Source: SZUA-38 sp965212525 (lineage in GTDB: Bacteria; Pseudomonadota; Gammaproteobacteria; Xanthomonadales; SZUA-38). From it: a stretch of 64,000 nt of DNA. A program made the translations under genes and the position numbers. This document shows, in pieces, positions 9,024 through 17,851 of this stretch (its first letter is position 1; each line of letters starts with the position of its first letter). Location of the stretch: contig CBDBVC010000042.1 in the NCBI GenBank assembly GCA_965212525.1, forward strand, positions 1-64,000, read 5' to 3'. The notes beneath the pieces were generated by a model that had not been told where the DNA came from, made no database searches, and saw only the letters and a program-made list of their open reading frames with translations.

Positions 9024-9743
9024 ATGAAAACAGATGATCGCAATGTGATTTTTGGATTGATGGCCAGCATCGGGTTTGTCGTCCTGTTGTGGTTGATCAA
9101 GCTCATTGAAATCGTTTCCGGCGCAGATCTGCACGTGCTGGGGATCTATCCCAGGGATCCGTCACAACTGCATGGCATCCTGCTGGCACCCCTGATTCAC
9201 GGCTCGATGTCTCACATCGTCAATAACTCGCTGAGCGTACTCATCCTCGGCACCCTGTTCCTGTACGGTTACCCGAAATCGCGCTGGTGGACACTGACCA
9301 TCATCTGGCTGGGATCGGGACTCGGTGTGTGGCTGTTTGCTCGTGACAGCTTTCACTTTGGTGCCAGTGGACTGACTCACGGCATGCTGTTTTTCCTGTT
9401 CCTTGCCGGCATCATCCGGCGCGACAAGCGATCACTGGCGCTGATGATGGCCGCATTCTTCATGTACGGCGGTATGCTGCTGACGGTCCTGCCCAGGGAA
9501 GTGGGCGTATCCTTTGAATATCATCTGTTCGGTGCCCTGCCGGCGATTGTGTGTGCTGTGCTGTTCCGCAATGTTGATCCACGCTATCAGCGCAAGGTTT
9601 ATGACTGGGAGAATGAGCCGGATGATTCAGACGATGACTGGTCAGATGGCGAGTGGTCGGACAACGAGACTCGCGTGAATGAACAGACATCTGCAGGGCG
9701 ACAGGGCTCAATTCCGTGGCGAGACACGGACAAGTTCAGCTGA
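9024..9743 (+). CDS. rhomboid-family intramembrane serine protease
   Basis: The 239-residue protein has about six membrane helices, with the rhomboid serine motif GASG (Ser115) and the partner histidine in EYHLFGA (His167). The segment HGSMSHIVNNSL matches the loop that carries rhomboid signature residues. The C-terminal 50 residues form an acidic cytoplasmic tail (DDSDDDWSDGEWSD) that other rhomboids need not have. The substrate is unknown. Its end overlaps the convergent sugar dehydrogenase gene by 36 bases. Confidence 0.88.
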   Translation: MKTDDRNVIFGLMASIGFVVLLWLIKLIEIVSGADLHVLGIYPRDPSQLHGILLAPLIHGSMSHIVNNSLSVLILGTLFLYGYPKSRWWTLTIIWLGSGLGVWLFARDSFHFGASGLTHGMLFFLFLAGIIRRDKRSLALMMAAFFMYGGMLLTVLPREVGVSFEYHLFGALPAIVCAVLFRNVDPRYQRKVYDWENEPDDSDDDWSDGEWSDNETRVNEQTSAGRQGSIPWRDTDKFS

Positions 9744-10868
9744 CGACGAGTCAGTCAGCAGGTACAGCAGGCCGTCCGGGCCCGTGCTGATATCGCGAAT
9801 TCGCTGATTCAGCTCGTCAAACAGTCTTTCCTCCTCAGTCACCGCACCATCCACAATACGCACACGTCTGACTTCACGTGCTGCCAGCGCAGCGACGAAC
9901 AGGTCTCCGTTCCAGTCGGCAAATGCATCACCGCGGTAGAGGGTCATGCCCGAGGGTGCGATTGAGGGGCTCCATTCTGTCAGTGGCGCCTCATAGCCCT
10001 CATGTGTCGACCACGGTGAAATACGTGCGCCCGAATAATCCACGCCGGAGGTGGCAATGGGCCAGCCGTAATTGCGGCCAGGCTTGATGATATTGATCTC
10101 GTCACCGCCACGGGGCCCGTGTTCGTGCGAGAAGATCGTGTCGGTTTGCGCATCGTACAGCAGTGCCTGGCTATTTCGGTGTCCGATGCTGTAGATCTCG
10201 GGCAGGGCACTGTTTCCGAAATCAGGATTGTCCTTTGCAGCGGCACCATCGACTGTAATCTTCAGGATGCTGCCCAGATGAGTTTCCGGTCGCTGTGCCT
10301 CCTCACGCATTTCAAAGCCGTCACCGATGCTGAGCAGCATGCTGCCATCGGGCAGGAAGGCCATGCGTGCACCGTAGTGGACGGCCGTGTCTTTCAGTGG
10401 CTGGGCGATGAATATTGTCTGTGATTCAACCAGTGAATTGCCATCCAGACGTGCACGCAACACGGCCGTGGCGTTGGCCGACGCATCGCCGTGGGCATAG
10501 CTCAGAAACAGCGTGTGATCGAGCTCGAAGTCAGGGCTCAGAACGATATCCATCAGCCCTCCCTGGCCCGCAAGGTAGACTTCGGGTGTGCCCGTGATTT
10601 GCTGCACACTGCCGTCTGAGAGTTGAATCCGTTTGAGTCCACCGCCGCGTTCGGTGATCAGAATATCGCCACCAGGCAGATGCGCCATGGCCCAGGGATA
10701 ATTCAGACCCATGACGACTGTCTCCATCGTGTATTCGACACTCTCTGCAGGCCGTACAGATGGCGGCAGAAGAAACAGGGAAAAGGTCAGAAAGCACAGC
10801 AGCCACTGATGATGAGGTCGCAGGGTGTGTGCACTGAACACACGATTTGACGGCTTGGCGCTGCTCAT
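9708..10868 (-). CDS. PQQ-dependent aldose sugar dehydrogenase (YliI/GSDH family)
   Basis: An N-terminal signal segment (about 22-42) precedes a six-bladed beta-propeller of the glucose/sorbosone dehydrogenase family. Recognisable pieces are LNYPWAMAHLPGGDILITERGG, YGARMAFLPDGSMLLSIGDG and SHEHGPRGGDEINIIKPGRNYGWP. The family oxidises aldose sugars in the periplasm with PQQ as cofactor; no PQQ biosynthesis gene is in this window. Length (386) is typical. The long N-terminal charged stretch before the signal suggests the true start could lie further in. Confidence 0.85.
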   Translation of the reverse strand: MSSAKPSNRVFSAHTLRPHHQWLLCFLTFSLFLLPPSVRPAESVEYTMETVVMGLNYPWAMAHLPGGDILITERGGGLKRIQLSDGSVQQITGTPEVYLAGQGGLMDIVLSPDFELDHTLFLSYAHGDASANATAVLRARLDGNSLVESQTIFIAQPLKDTAVHYGARMAFLPDGSMLLSIGDGFEMREEAQRPETHLGSILKITVDGAAAKDNPDFGNSALPEIYSIGHRNSQALLYDAQTDTIFSHEHGPRGGDEINIIKPGRNYGWPIATSGVDYSGARISPWSTHEGYEAPLTEWSPSIAPSGMTLYRGDAFADWNGDLFVAALAAREVRRVRIVDGAVTEEERLFDELNQRIRDISTGPDGLLYLLTDSSSAELVRVSPRN

Positions 10869-10978
10869 TTTCCGATCTCACCTTGTCTCCGATTCCTTGT
10901 CAGTCTATGGTGTGGCGAGATCTTTTTCTACTGAGATCAGCAAGATCACGGTGAGTAGTCGAGAATGGAAGAAGAATA

Positions 10979-11425
10979 ATGAATCAGTGGCTCAGGAGAT
11001 TGCTGTATTGGTTTGTGTCTGTACTGGTCATGACCGTGCTGGGAGCGGCGGCATCGACCCAGTTCGTGCTGCATGAACTGGCCGCCATTGGTGCACCGGC
11101 GACCTTTTCAGAGCGACTGAGCATGACACTTGGCGATATCATCGGCATGGGACCGCTGTACGGTGCAATCATGGCCCTGGCCTTTCTGATTGCCTTTCCG
11201 CTGGCCGGCTGGCTGTCAACACGGCTGAAGGCGGTATCACGAACACTGTTGTTTGCGCTGGCAGGTTTTCTCGCCGTGCTGACGTCACTGCTGCTGATGG
11301 AGCGTGTCTTCTTCAATCTGGCCGTGATTGCCGGTGCCCGTAGCGCAGCAGGTCTGGCTGTCCAGGCGCTTGCAGGCGGTATTTCCGGTGTAGTCTATGC
11401 CTGGCTCTCAAGGGCACGCAACTGA
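10979..11425 (+). CDS. four-helix integral membrane protein of unknown function
   Basis: The 148 residues are almost all hydrophobic, with four likely membrane helices (near 8-26, 58-77, 88-105 and 122-144) and short loops. No catalytic or metal-binding motif is visible. The start ATG follows GGAAGAAGAATA, which contains a usable ribosome-binding site. It is separated from the next gene by 92 bases and may be a single-gene transcript. I cannot assign a family. Confidence 0.7.
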   Translation: MNQWLRRLLYWFVSVLVMTVLGAAASTQFVLHELAAIGAPATFSERLSMTLGDIIGMGPLYGAIMALAFLIAFPLAGWLSTRLKAVSRTLLFALAGFLAVLTSLLLMERVFFNLAVIAGARSAAGLAVQALAGGISGVVYAWLSRARN

Positions 11426-11517
11426 TTCTGCCTCATTCGGCGGCGTTCACACGAAATTAATGTTGTTGGCGCTAGCCTGTGCTCATGCTTATCTGTAACC
11501 GGACATGACACCACGGC

Positions 11518-12216
11518 ATGAGTGAACTACACAATCAATCAGGGCAGGGCACCGAAGGCGCGCTCGAGGTTGCACTGTTCCCCATTCCAAATGCTGTCGC
11601 CTTCCCGGGTACGGCGATGCCGCTGCATGTGTTCGAGCCTCGTTACAGGGCGATGATTCGCGATTGTGTGCGGGATGGTCGCATGATCGGAGTATGTAAT
11701 ACGGCGCGCCAGATCACGCCATCGAAGCCGGCTACCACACTGGAGCAGTCACTCAGCAGCAACCAGGCCAGCTATGAGCCGGTCGCTGTCTTTTCAGCGG
11801 GACCGTGCGAGGTGATCGAAACGACCGAGGATGGGCGCCTGCTCGTCAACGTGTCTTTGAGCCGGCGGGTCAGGTATCAGAATGAAATCCAGTCTGTGCC
11901 TTACCGAATTGCGGCCTGCACTGAACTGATCGATGACAGCGATGACCTTTCAGAATCGACAGTGTCGGAAATTGACCAGCTGCAGGACCGGATCCGTGGT
12001 GTCATCTTTTCACTGCTGGCGAAGCAGGACCCAGAGGTGGCTCTCAGAATCGACTCCGATGAATGGCGAGTGATGTCAGCAGAACAGTTCAGCTTTCGCG
12101 TGTTCAGCTTTCTCAGGTTTGATGCAGATCTGATGCAAAATGTACTGGAATCCACCAGTCCGCTACAGCGACTGAGGATGATTGCCGCAATCCTGGCCGA
12201 TCACCTCGATCCCTGA
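11518..12216 (+). CDS. Lon-substrate-binding-domain (LON N) protein
   Basis: The opening segment VALFPIPNAVAFPGTAMPLHVFEPRYRAMIRDCV is the hallmark of the LON substrate-binding domain (PF02190), found here without the ATPase and protease parts of Lon. The C-terminal helices (about 140-232) fit stand-alone members of the family. Such proteins are common in proteobacteria; their role is not settled. The ATG overlaps no other gene. The end overlaps the convergent lipocalin gene by 16 bases. Confidence 0.82.
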   Translation: MSELHNQSGQGTEGALEVALFPIPNAVAFPGTAMPLHVFEPRYRAMIRDCVRDGRMIGVCNTARQITPSKPATTLEQSLSSNQASYEPVAVFSAGPCEVIETTEDGRLLVNVSLSRRVRYQNEIQSVPYRIAACTELIDDSDDLSESTVSEIDQLQDRIRGVIFSLLAKQDPEVALRIDSDEWRVMSAEQFSFRVFSFLRFDADLMQNVLESTSPLQRLRMIAAILADHLDP

Positions 12217-12785
12217 TCGACCTGATTCTGGCTTACCGACTTGACCGGCCATCGCTGTGGTACCCGGCGCAGCTCGCTCATGTCGTATCCAAGGTCGGCT
12301 ACCTTGCCCACCAGGGTTTGGTAATCATTGTCTGACAGCTGTGGCTGACGTGCCATGATCCAGACGTAATCGCGTTTGCTGCGAGCGATGATGGTGTATC
12401 GGTAATAACGGTCCAGGTAGGCGATCCTGTATTCCGAACGGAAGGGCCAGAAAAAACGCATGCCCCAGACAGCATTGCCCTGATCGGTGTTGACGAAACC
12501 TGTCGGGGTGTAGACTTTTTCCTCACCATCGAATCCGCCTTCCCTGAAGGTGAATGTGGTGTTCACCACATCATCCTCACGCAGCTCGTAGGTCTCCACG
12601 GCGTTGTAGGCATTGTCCTCGAGAAAGGTCGGGATATGCGCGATCACGTACCAGTCGCCCATGAAGCGTTCAAGATCGACCATGGCTTCGGTGCGGATGG
12701 GCTTTGTGCTGCTGCAACTGATCACCACGATCGAGACCAGTATGGCCAGCAGCAGGCCACTGAATAATTTGCGTACTTTTTTCAT
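12201..12785 (-). CDS. outer-membrane lipocalin (Blc-like lipoprotein)
   Basis: A lipoprotein signal ends at the lipobox VISC. The mature protein opens with the lipocalin signature FMGDWYVIAHIPTFLE and continues with YELREDD, FWPFRSEYRIAYLDRYYRYTIIARSKRDYVWIMAR-type strands and a C-terminal helix. This matches bacterial lipocalins (Blc), which bind lysophospholipids or fatty acids at the outer membrane. I start at the ATG at 12783-12785; a GTG nine bases upstream is in frame. It overlaps the convergent LON gene at the 3' end. Confidence 0.88.
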   Translation of the reverse strand: MKKVRKLFSGLLLAILVSIVVISCSSTKPIRTEAMVDLERFMGDWYVIAHIPTFLEDNAYNAVETYELREDDVVNTTFTFREGGFDGEEKVYTPTGFVNTDQGNAVWGMRFFWPFRSEYRIAYLDRYYRYTIIARSKRDYVWIMARQPQLSDNDYQTLVGKVADLGYDMSELRRVPQRWPVKSVSQNQVDQGSR

Positions 12786-12881
12786 GATGGCCACTTTAGT
12801 CAGTGGCGGGTGAATACTGCGTCGATGCGTAAGCCTGAAAACAACGGCTTTTCTTCACATGACAGTGCGCTGTGCTGAGTG

Positions 12882-13703
12882 TCAGGCAGTGTCCTTTTGT
12901 GGCAGCTCCAGCGTTTCGACCAGTTGTTTGACATCACGGCGGGCCGTGACATGTGAAATCTGTATCTTGCCGAAATCACTGAGAAGATCGATGTCCATCA
13001 TAGTCAGGCCGCGGGGAAACAGCTCCCGGTAAATCACCCGTTCGGACAGTCCGGGAATGTAACGAAAGTAGAGTCGTTTCTGCAGTGCTTTCAGGGTATC
13101 GTCAACTCGGCGCGTGTTCTGTGAGTGAATGGTTGCCAGGCGGTTGCGGGTAACAAACCAGTTCATCGGAGGCCGTTCACTGGCGGAGCGGAACTTGCGG
13201 CTTTGCCACACCATCTCGCTGTAATGACTTAGCCGGTCAACCTGCCAGGTCTCGGGATTGACCTGCCCAAGCAGGTCCAGGTCGATGAAACTGTCGTTCA
13301 TGGGTGTGATCAGGGTATCGGCCAGGGCGTGTGCCAGCGAAGACAGAAAGCTGTGACTGCCGGGGCAATCGATGATGATGAACTCATGTTGCCGATCAAA
13401 TCGATCAAGTGCAGCCTGCAGTGATGCCTGATCCTCGGCGCGCTGCTCGTCTACCGTGGGTTTGCCCGAGGTTTCCAGTGTGAGGTATTGCGGCATGGGC
13501 AGGTGATCGCCGCTGCGATCACAGGTGGCCTGTCGGTTTTCAAGGAATCGGCTGACACTCTTCTGTCGGCTGTCCAGATCGATGACGGCGACAGATCGAT
13601 CCTGTCTGAGCAGACACACCACCACATGCATGGCCAGCGTTGATTTTCCGGTACCCCCTTTCTCATTGCCGAAAACAATGATGTGTGCGCGATCGTTGTC
13701 CAA
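12882..13703 (-). CDS. mipZ: MipZ-like ParA-family ATPase
   Basis: The deviant Walker A motif GNEKGGTGKST, the segment VIDLDSRQKSVSRFLENR and the C-terminal GLSERVIYRELFPRGLTMMDI match MipZ, the ATPase that positions FtsZ by gradient formation from the ParB-bound origin. That system is best known from alphaproteobacteria. The start is TTG (13701-13703), preceded by AGGA four bases upstream. No parB lies nearby in this window. The product could serve a related role (positioning of other cargo), so the name reflects similarity and not proven function. Confidence 0.75.
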   Translation of the reverse strand: MDNDRAHIIVFGNEKGGTGKSTLAMHVVVCLLRQDRSVAVIDLDSRQKSVSRFLENRQATCDRSGDHLPMPQYLTLETSGKPTVDEQRAEDQASLQAALDRFDRQHEFIIIDCPGSHSFLSSLAHALADTLITPMNDSFIDLDLLGQVNPETWQVDRLSHYSEMVWQSRKFRSASERPPMNWFVTRNRLATIHSQNTRRVDDTLKALQKRLYFRYIPGLSERVIYRELFPRGLTMMDIDLLSDFGKIQISHVTARRDVKQLVETLELPQKDTA

Positions 13704-13843
13704 ATCCTGCCTCGTGAATCAGCCCGCCCGGCGCGGCATTGTAAGCGCACTGATGGTGGATCTCAATGTCACCGCCCTGATGCTGCATTCAACTCAAAGG
13801 GTGTGGCTGATAGACTGAACTCTGTTGCTACCCGGATATCAAC

Positions 13844-15007
13844 ATGCAGAAACCGATACCACAACAGCTTGTCATCCTGGCCAGGTTACCCCCTCCATGG
13901 ATTGCCGCGCTGATACTGTTGATCGCCTGGCGATTTGCCGCCGCTGTGAGCTATCCCGATTACCAGAGCATCACGGTGAATGATTTTGCCGGCCTGCTCA
14001 GTCCGCAGCAGCATCAATCGGTGACATCAAAACTTCAGCAGCTGAAGCAGCAGCACGGTGTCGAAATGACCGTGGTGACCATCCTGCAGCGTTCGGATTA
14101 CGGCTATCGGGGTGCGATTGAACCCTTCGCAACCGGTTTGTTCAACCACTGGGGTGTCGGGGACGCCGGGCGAGATGACGGTGTGATGCTGCTGGTCTCG
14201 AAGAACGACCGCGATATGCGCTTTGAGCTGGGGTCTGGTTTTCCACTCTCGCGAAACTCTGACATGAAGCGCATCATCGATGAGGTCATCATTCCAAGGT
14301 TCAAGCAGGGCCGGTTTGGAGACGGTATCGAAGCGGGTGTGACCGAGGCCATTCGTGTACTGACCGTATCACCACATTCAGGCTCACAGGGCAGCGGTCA
14401 GGCACTTGTCGATTCAGACAGGCTGATACCGAGCGGTGACCGGACTGATCCGGGAAGCTCATCACCAAAGCTTGAACCTGACAGCACGAGTCAGGATGAC
14501 AGTTTCGAGGTGACCTGGTGGATGGCCCTGCTGGCCGGTATACCCGGTGCCGGGTTTGTGGTGTTCTATGTTCGTCGTTACCTCAGGCGCAGGCCGCGTG
14601 ATTGTCCCGTGTGTCAGGCAGCCATGGTCCGATTGTCAGAGAATGCCGAGGATGTTTATCTGGATGAGTCCAGCCAGATGGAGGAAAGCATCCGTTCGGT
14701 GGATTACGATGTCTGGAAATGCCACGCCTGTGAACACATGACCATCAAACGCTACCCGGCCTGGTTTTCAAAATATGGTGCCTGCAGGCAGTGCCAGGCC
14801 CGCACGCTGGAATCCGACTCGCGTATCATTTCGGCAGCCACCTACACCACAACAGGGCAACGACGGATCGACTATCACTGCGTGCACTGTGATCACCAGT
14901 TTTACGAATACGCCACCATCCCGATGAAAACTCGAAGCAGTTCATCATCGTCCTCATCATTCGGTGGCGGTTCTTCATCCGGCGGGGGAGCCAGTGGCAG
15001 CTGGTGA
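13844..15007 (+). CDS. TPM-domain membrane protein with CxxC zinc-ribbon region
   Basis: A signal or anchor helix (about 16-36) leads to a TPM domain (about 45-170), with VNDFAGLLSPQQHQSV at its start and LGSGFPLSRNSDMKRIIDEVIIPRFKQGRFGDGI later. This layout matches YgcG-like proteins. After a membrane helix (about 225-242) comes an intracellular part with four CxxC-type pairs (CPVCQ, CHACEH, CRQCQ, CVHCD), likely zinc-binding. The C-terminus is a Ser/Gly run ending GASGSW, a common TPM-protein tail. Function in this organism is unknown. It is divergent from the MipZ-like gene. Confidence 0.82.
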   Translation: MQKPIPQQLVILARLPPPWIAALILLIAWRFAAAVSYPDYQSITVNDFAGLLSPQQHQSVTSKLQQLKQQHGVEMTVVTILQRSDYGYRGAIEPFATGLFNHWGVGDAGRDDGVMLLVSKNDRDMRFELGSGFPLSRNSDMKRIIDEVIIPRFKQGRFGDGIEAGVTEAIRVLTVSPHSGSQGSGQALVDSDRLIPSGDRTDPGSSSPKLEPDSTSQDDSFEVTWWMALLAGIPGAGFVVFYVRRYLRRRPRDCPVCQAAMVRLSENAEDVYLDESSQMEESIRSVDYDVWKCHACEHMTIKRYPAWFSKYGACRQCQARTLESDSRIISAATYTTTGQRRIDYHCVHCDHQFYEYATIPMKTRSSSSSSSSFGGGSSSGGGASGSW

Positions 15008-15034
15008 CAGGAAAGGCGGGTAGGGACTGTCTTC

Positions 15035-15823
15035 ATGACTGGTGAACTGCTGACCATCCTCTATCAGGATGATGATCTGGTGGTGATCGACAAGCCGGCC
15101 GGGTTGCTGGTGCACCGCAGTGCCATCGACCGCCACGAAACCCGTTTTGCGCTTCAGATGCTGAGGGATCAGTGTGGTCAGAAAGTTTACCCGGTTCACC
15201 GGCTCGACAAGCCCAGCTCCGGGGTGCTTGTGTTCGGTCGCACTGCCGGCATCGCGAGCAGCCTGTCTGCCGAGTTTGCCGAGCCCGAGACTATCAAATC
15301 CTATCTGCTGATGTGCCGAGGCTATGCCGATGATGAAGGCGTCATCGACAAGCCATTGAAAAGGCAGCATGATTTCAAGGCACGTGGCGCAGAGCGGCGG
15401 TCACAGGCCACTGCCCAGTCGATGCCGGAACAGTCGGCCATTACACACTACCGATGTCTGAAACGCCTTGAGTTCATGCAGCAGGTTGACCGCTATCCCA
15501 GTTCTCGCTACTCACTGGTACTGGCGCAGATCAGAACGGGTCGCAAACATCAGATCCGTCGCCATTTCAAGCACATTGCTCATCCGCTGATCGGCGACAG
15601 CAATTATGGCAAATCGGTGCACAACCGTTTCTTTGCCAGGCAGTTTGGGTGCTACCGCCTCTTACTGCATGCCATCGGCCTCAGCTTCAGGCATCCGGTT
15701 CACGGCGGGCGAGTGTCGATCACGGCGCCACTGTCGGGAGAATTTGCCAGTCTCTTGAAGGCGACTGAATGCTGTGAGGTGGTGGAGAGTCTGCTCGTCG
15801 AACTTGCGCAGACTGCTGACTGA
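15035..15823 (+). CDS. truC: tRNA pseudouridine65 synthase
   Basis: The motif YPVHRLDKPSSGVLVF is the RluA-family catalytic block, with the active aspartate in HRLD. The segments LTILYQDDDLVVIDKPAGLLVH and GRKHQIRRHFKHIAHPLIGDSNYG are also typical. Length (262) and the lack of an S4 domain fit TruC, which makes pseudouridine 65 in tRNA-Ile and tRNA-Asp; other RluA-family members would be longer or carry an S4 domain. The gene starts 27 bases after the TPM gene and is likely co-transcribed. Confidence 0.8.
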   Translation: MTGELLTILYQDDDLVVIDKPAGLLVHRSAIDRHETRFALQMLRDQCGQKVYPVHRLDKPSSGVLVFGRTAGIASSLSAEFAEPETIKSYLLMCRGYADDEGVIDKPLKRQHDFKARGAERRSQATAQSMPEQSAITHYRCLKRLEFMQQVDRYPSSRYSLVLAQIRTGRKHQIRRHFKHIAHPLIGDSNYGKSVHNRFFARQFGCYRLLLHAIGLSFRHPVHGGRVSITAPLSGEFASLLKATECCEVVESLLVELAQTAD

Positions 15824-15942
15824 ACGCTGCGGCCCGCCTGGATCACGGGCGTACGCTTTACAATTCGTTTACGAGATTTAGTGGCTGTCGTGACATGATT
15901 TGTGGACAATGAGGCTATGACTCGAATCTGTGGTGCGTTTCG

Positions 15943-17760
15943 ATGACTGCAACAACAACAGTGACGGCGCGTGTCTTCCGGGGTTGCCTGGCCCGGGTCT
16001 GCTGTCTGCTGCTGTTGTCTTTATCGTTGCCATTGCATGCAGATCAGCAAAGTGGGCCACCAGCGCAACTGCAATCGCTCGATCAGCTGGCCTATTCGGC
16101 ACCGGCTGAAGCGCTGGCAGCAGTCGATGCACAGATCGGATCGGACCCGGAATCCGATATCTGGCTGAATATCATTGCAGCTCGCGCCCTCTACTACCTC
16201 AATCGTTTTTCCGATTCGCAATCACGGCTGATTGCGGTTGAAATCGAAATCGAAGGCAAGCAGCCGGATTTCGCTGCCGTGCTGACACAGCGCATGATGG
16301 GCCAGAATTTCTTTCGCATGGGCGCGCTCGATCAGGCCATGAGGCAGGCGCTCAAGGCTGAGCGGATCGCAAGTCAGCTTGAGCTGAACTCTGAACTGGC
16401 ACAGATCAAGAACCTGATTGCTGCGGTTCATCTGCGTTCGGATGATCACCAGAAGGCGCTGAACGCATTCAGTGAATCGCTGCAGCACTTCCGTCAATCC
16501 GGTTCACCCGCTGACATTGCCAAACTCAACAACAATCTCGCCGCCGTACACATAGAACTCGATCAGCTGGATCAGGCAACCATCCACCTGGATGCCGCCA
16601 TGTCGCTTGCGCGTGAACTCAACAGGCCCTCCACGCTGATCGCTGCCCTGGTCAATCGTGTCGAGCTGAAAGCCAGGCTCGGTGAGTTCGAAGCCGCCGC
16701 CAAGGCACTGACCGATTGTCTCGAAACCGCACGCAACAGCACTCAGCAGGCTACCGAGGTATGGTGCCTTGAAGCCGGTGTCGAGCTGCATGAACGCCAG
16801 GGCAATATCTCACTTGCGATAGAACTGTCACGTCAGGCGCTTTCCATGGCGCAATCCCAGTCTATGATTCAGTCAGCGGTGGATATCGGTGAGCGCCTGG
16901 CACGCTTGCTGGCCAGTGATGGTCAGCCTGAAGCAGCGCTGGAGATATCAACCCGTAATCTGGAGAACATTCGTCGCATCAAGGATGATGTGATCCAGAT
17001 CAGGCTGGATGAAGTCAATGCGCTCAACGATGCCGTGCGTACCCGTGATGAACTGATGCTGGCGAGAAAGGAAAATCAGTTGCAGTCGGAGCGCCAGATC
17101 TGGCTGTGGGCCGCATTCCTGGTGCTGGTACCACTGCTGGCCCTGGCGGTACTGCTGCTCAGGAGCAAGCAGAAGCTGGTGGTCAACCTCAACCAGGAGC
17201 AGGCCAGGACCCAGGATGCCATGAACCGGATGGAAGGCGCGCTTGAAGAGAACAAGCGCCTGGCCCGGACAGACCCGCTCACCGGTCTTGATAACCGGCG
17301 TGAAATGATGGGGCGGATTCAGAAATTGTATGACAGGAATGAACCCGATCGTCAGGGCGTACTGATGATGATCGATATAGACCGTTTCAAGGGCATAAAT
17401 GATCATTTTGGCCACCAGGCCGGCGATCGTGTACTGACTGAAATTGCCTCGTCGCTGCAATCCTTTTTTGTCGACCCCTGCAGCATGGCACGCTGGGGCG
17501 GCGAAGAGTTCATCGTGCTGATGCCGGGAATTGATGCCATTCAGGCAGAACGCAAGGCACGTGAGTACTGTGAACTGATCGCCTCATCGCCAATCAGTCA
17601 TGAACAGGATGCCATATCGGTGACGGTCAGCATCGGTGTCTGCCAGCTACAGCAGGCTCACAGTCTGAAGGACTGGATCAGGCAGGCCGATGAAGCCATG
17701 TACGCAAGCAAGAAAGCCGGGCGCAACCGTGTCTCTGTGTTTGATCAATCCATGTCATGA
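15943..17760 (+). CDS. TPR-repeat GGDEF protein
   Basis: A signal peptide (about 15-33) precedes a helical TPR region (about 60-360) that would sit in the periplasm as a sensor. A heptad-rich stretch and one membrane helix (about 386-403) follow, and then a cytoplasmic GGDEF domain. The active-site motif is ARWGGEEFIVLMPG. The RxxD inhibitory site five residues upstream is absent (VDPC stands there). It is therefore probably an active diguanylate cyclase without classical product inhibition. The architecture is repeated by the gene at 62202. Confidence 0.87.
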   Translation: MTATTTVTARVFRGCLARVCCLLLLSLSLPLHADQQSGPPAQLQSLDQLAYSAPAEALAAVDAQIGSDPESDIWLNIIAARALYYLNRFSDSQSRLIAVEIEIEGKQPDFAAVLTQRMMGQNFFRMGALDQAMRQALKAERIASQLELNSELAQIKNLIAAVHLRSDDHQKALNAFSESLQHFRQSGSPADIAKLNNNLAAVHIELDQLDQATIHLDAAMSLARELNRPSTLIAALVNRVELKARLGEFEAAAKALTDCLETARNSTQQATEVWCLEAGVELHERQGNISLAIELSRQALSMAQSQSMIQSAVDIGERLARLLASDGQPEAALEISTRNLENIRRIKDDVIQIRLDEVNALNDAVRTRDELMLARKENQLQSERQIWLWAAFLVLVPLLALAVLLLRSKQKLVVNLNQEQARTQDAMNRMEGALEENKRLARTDPLTGLDNRREMMGRIQKLYDRNEPDRQGVLMMIDIDRFKGINDHFGHQAGDRVLTEIASSLQSFFVDPCSMARWGGEEFIVLMPGIDAIQAERKAREYCELIASSPISHEQDAISVTVSIGVCQLQQAHSLKDWIRQADEAMYASKKAGRNRVSVFDQSMS

Positions 17761-17851
17761 CGCATGAATCCACCCGATGCCTGCGCTGACTGTCAAGCCA
17801 GTGCGGCTGATGGTACTATCGCGTTCCCGTTTCAGGTGATGGAATTCCGTT

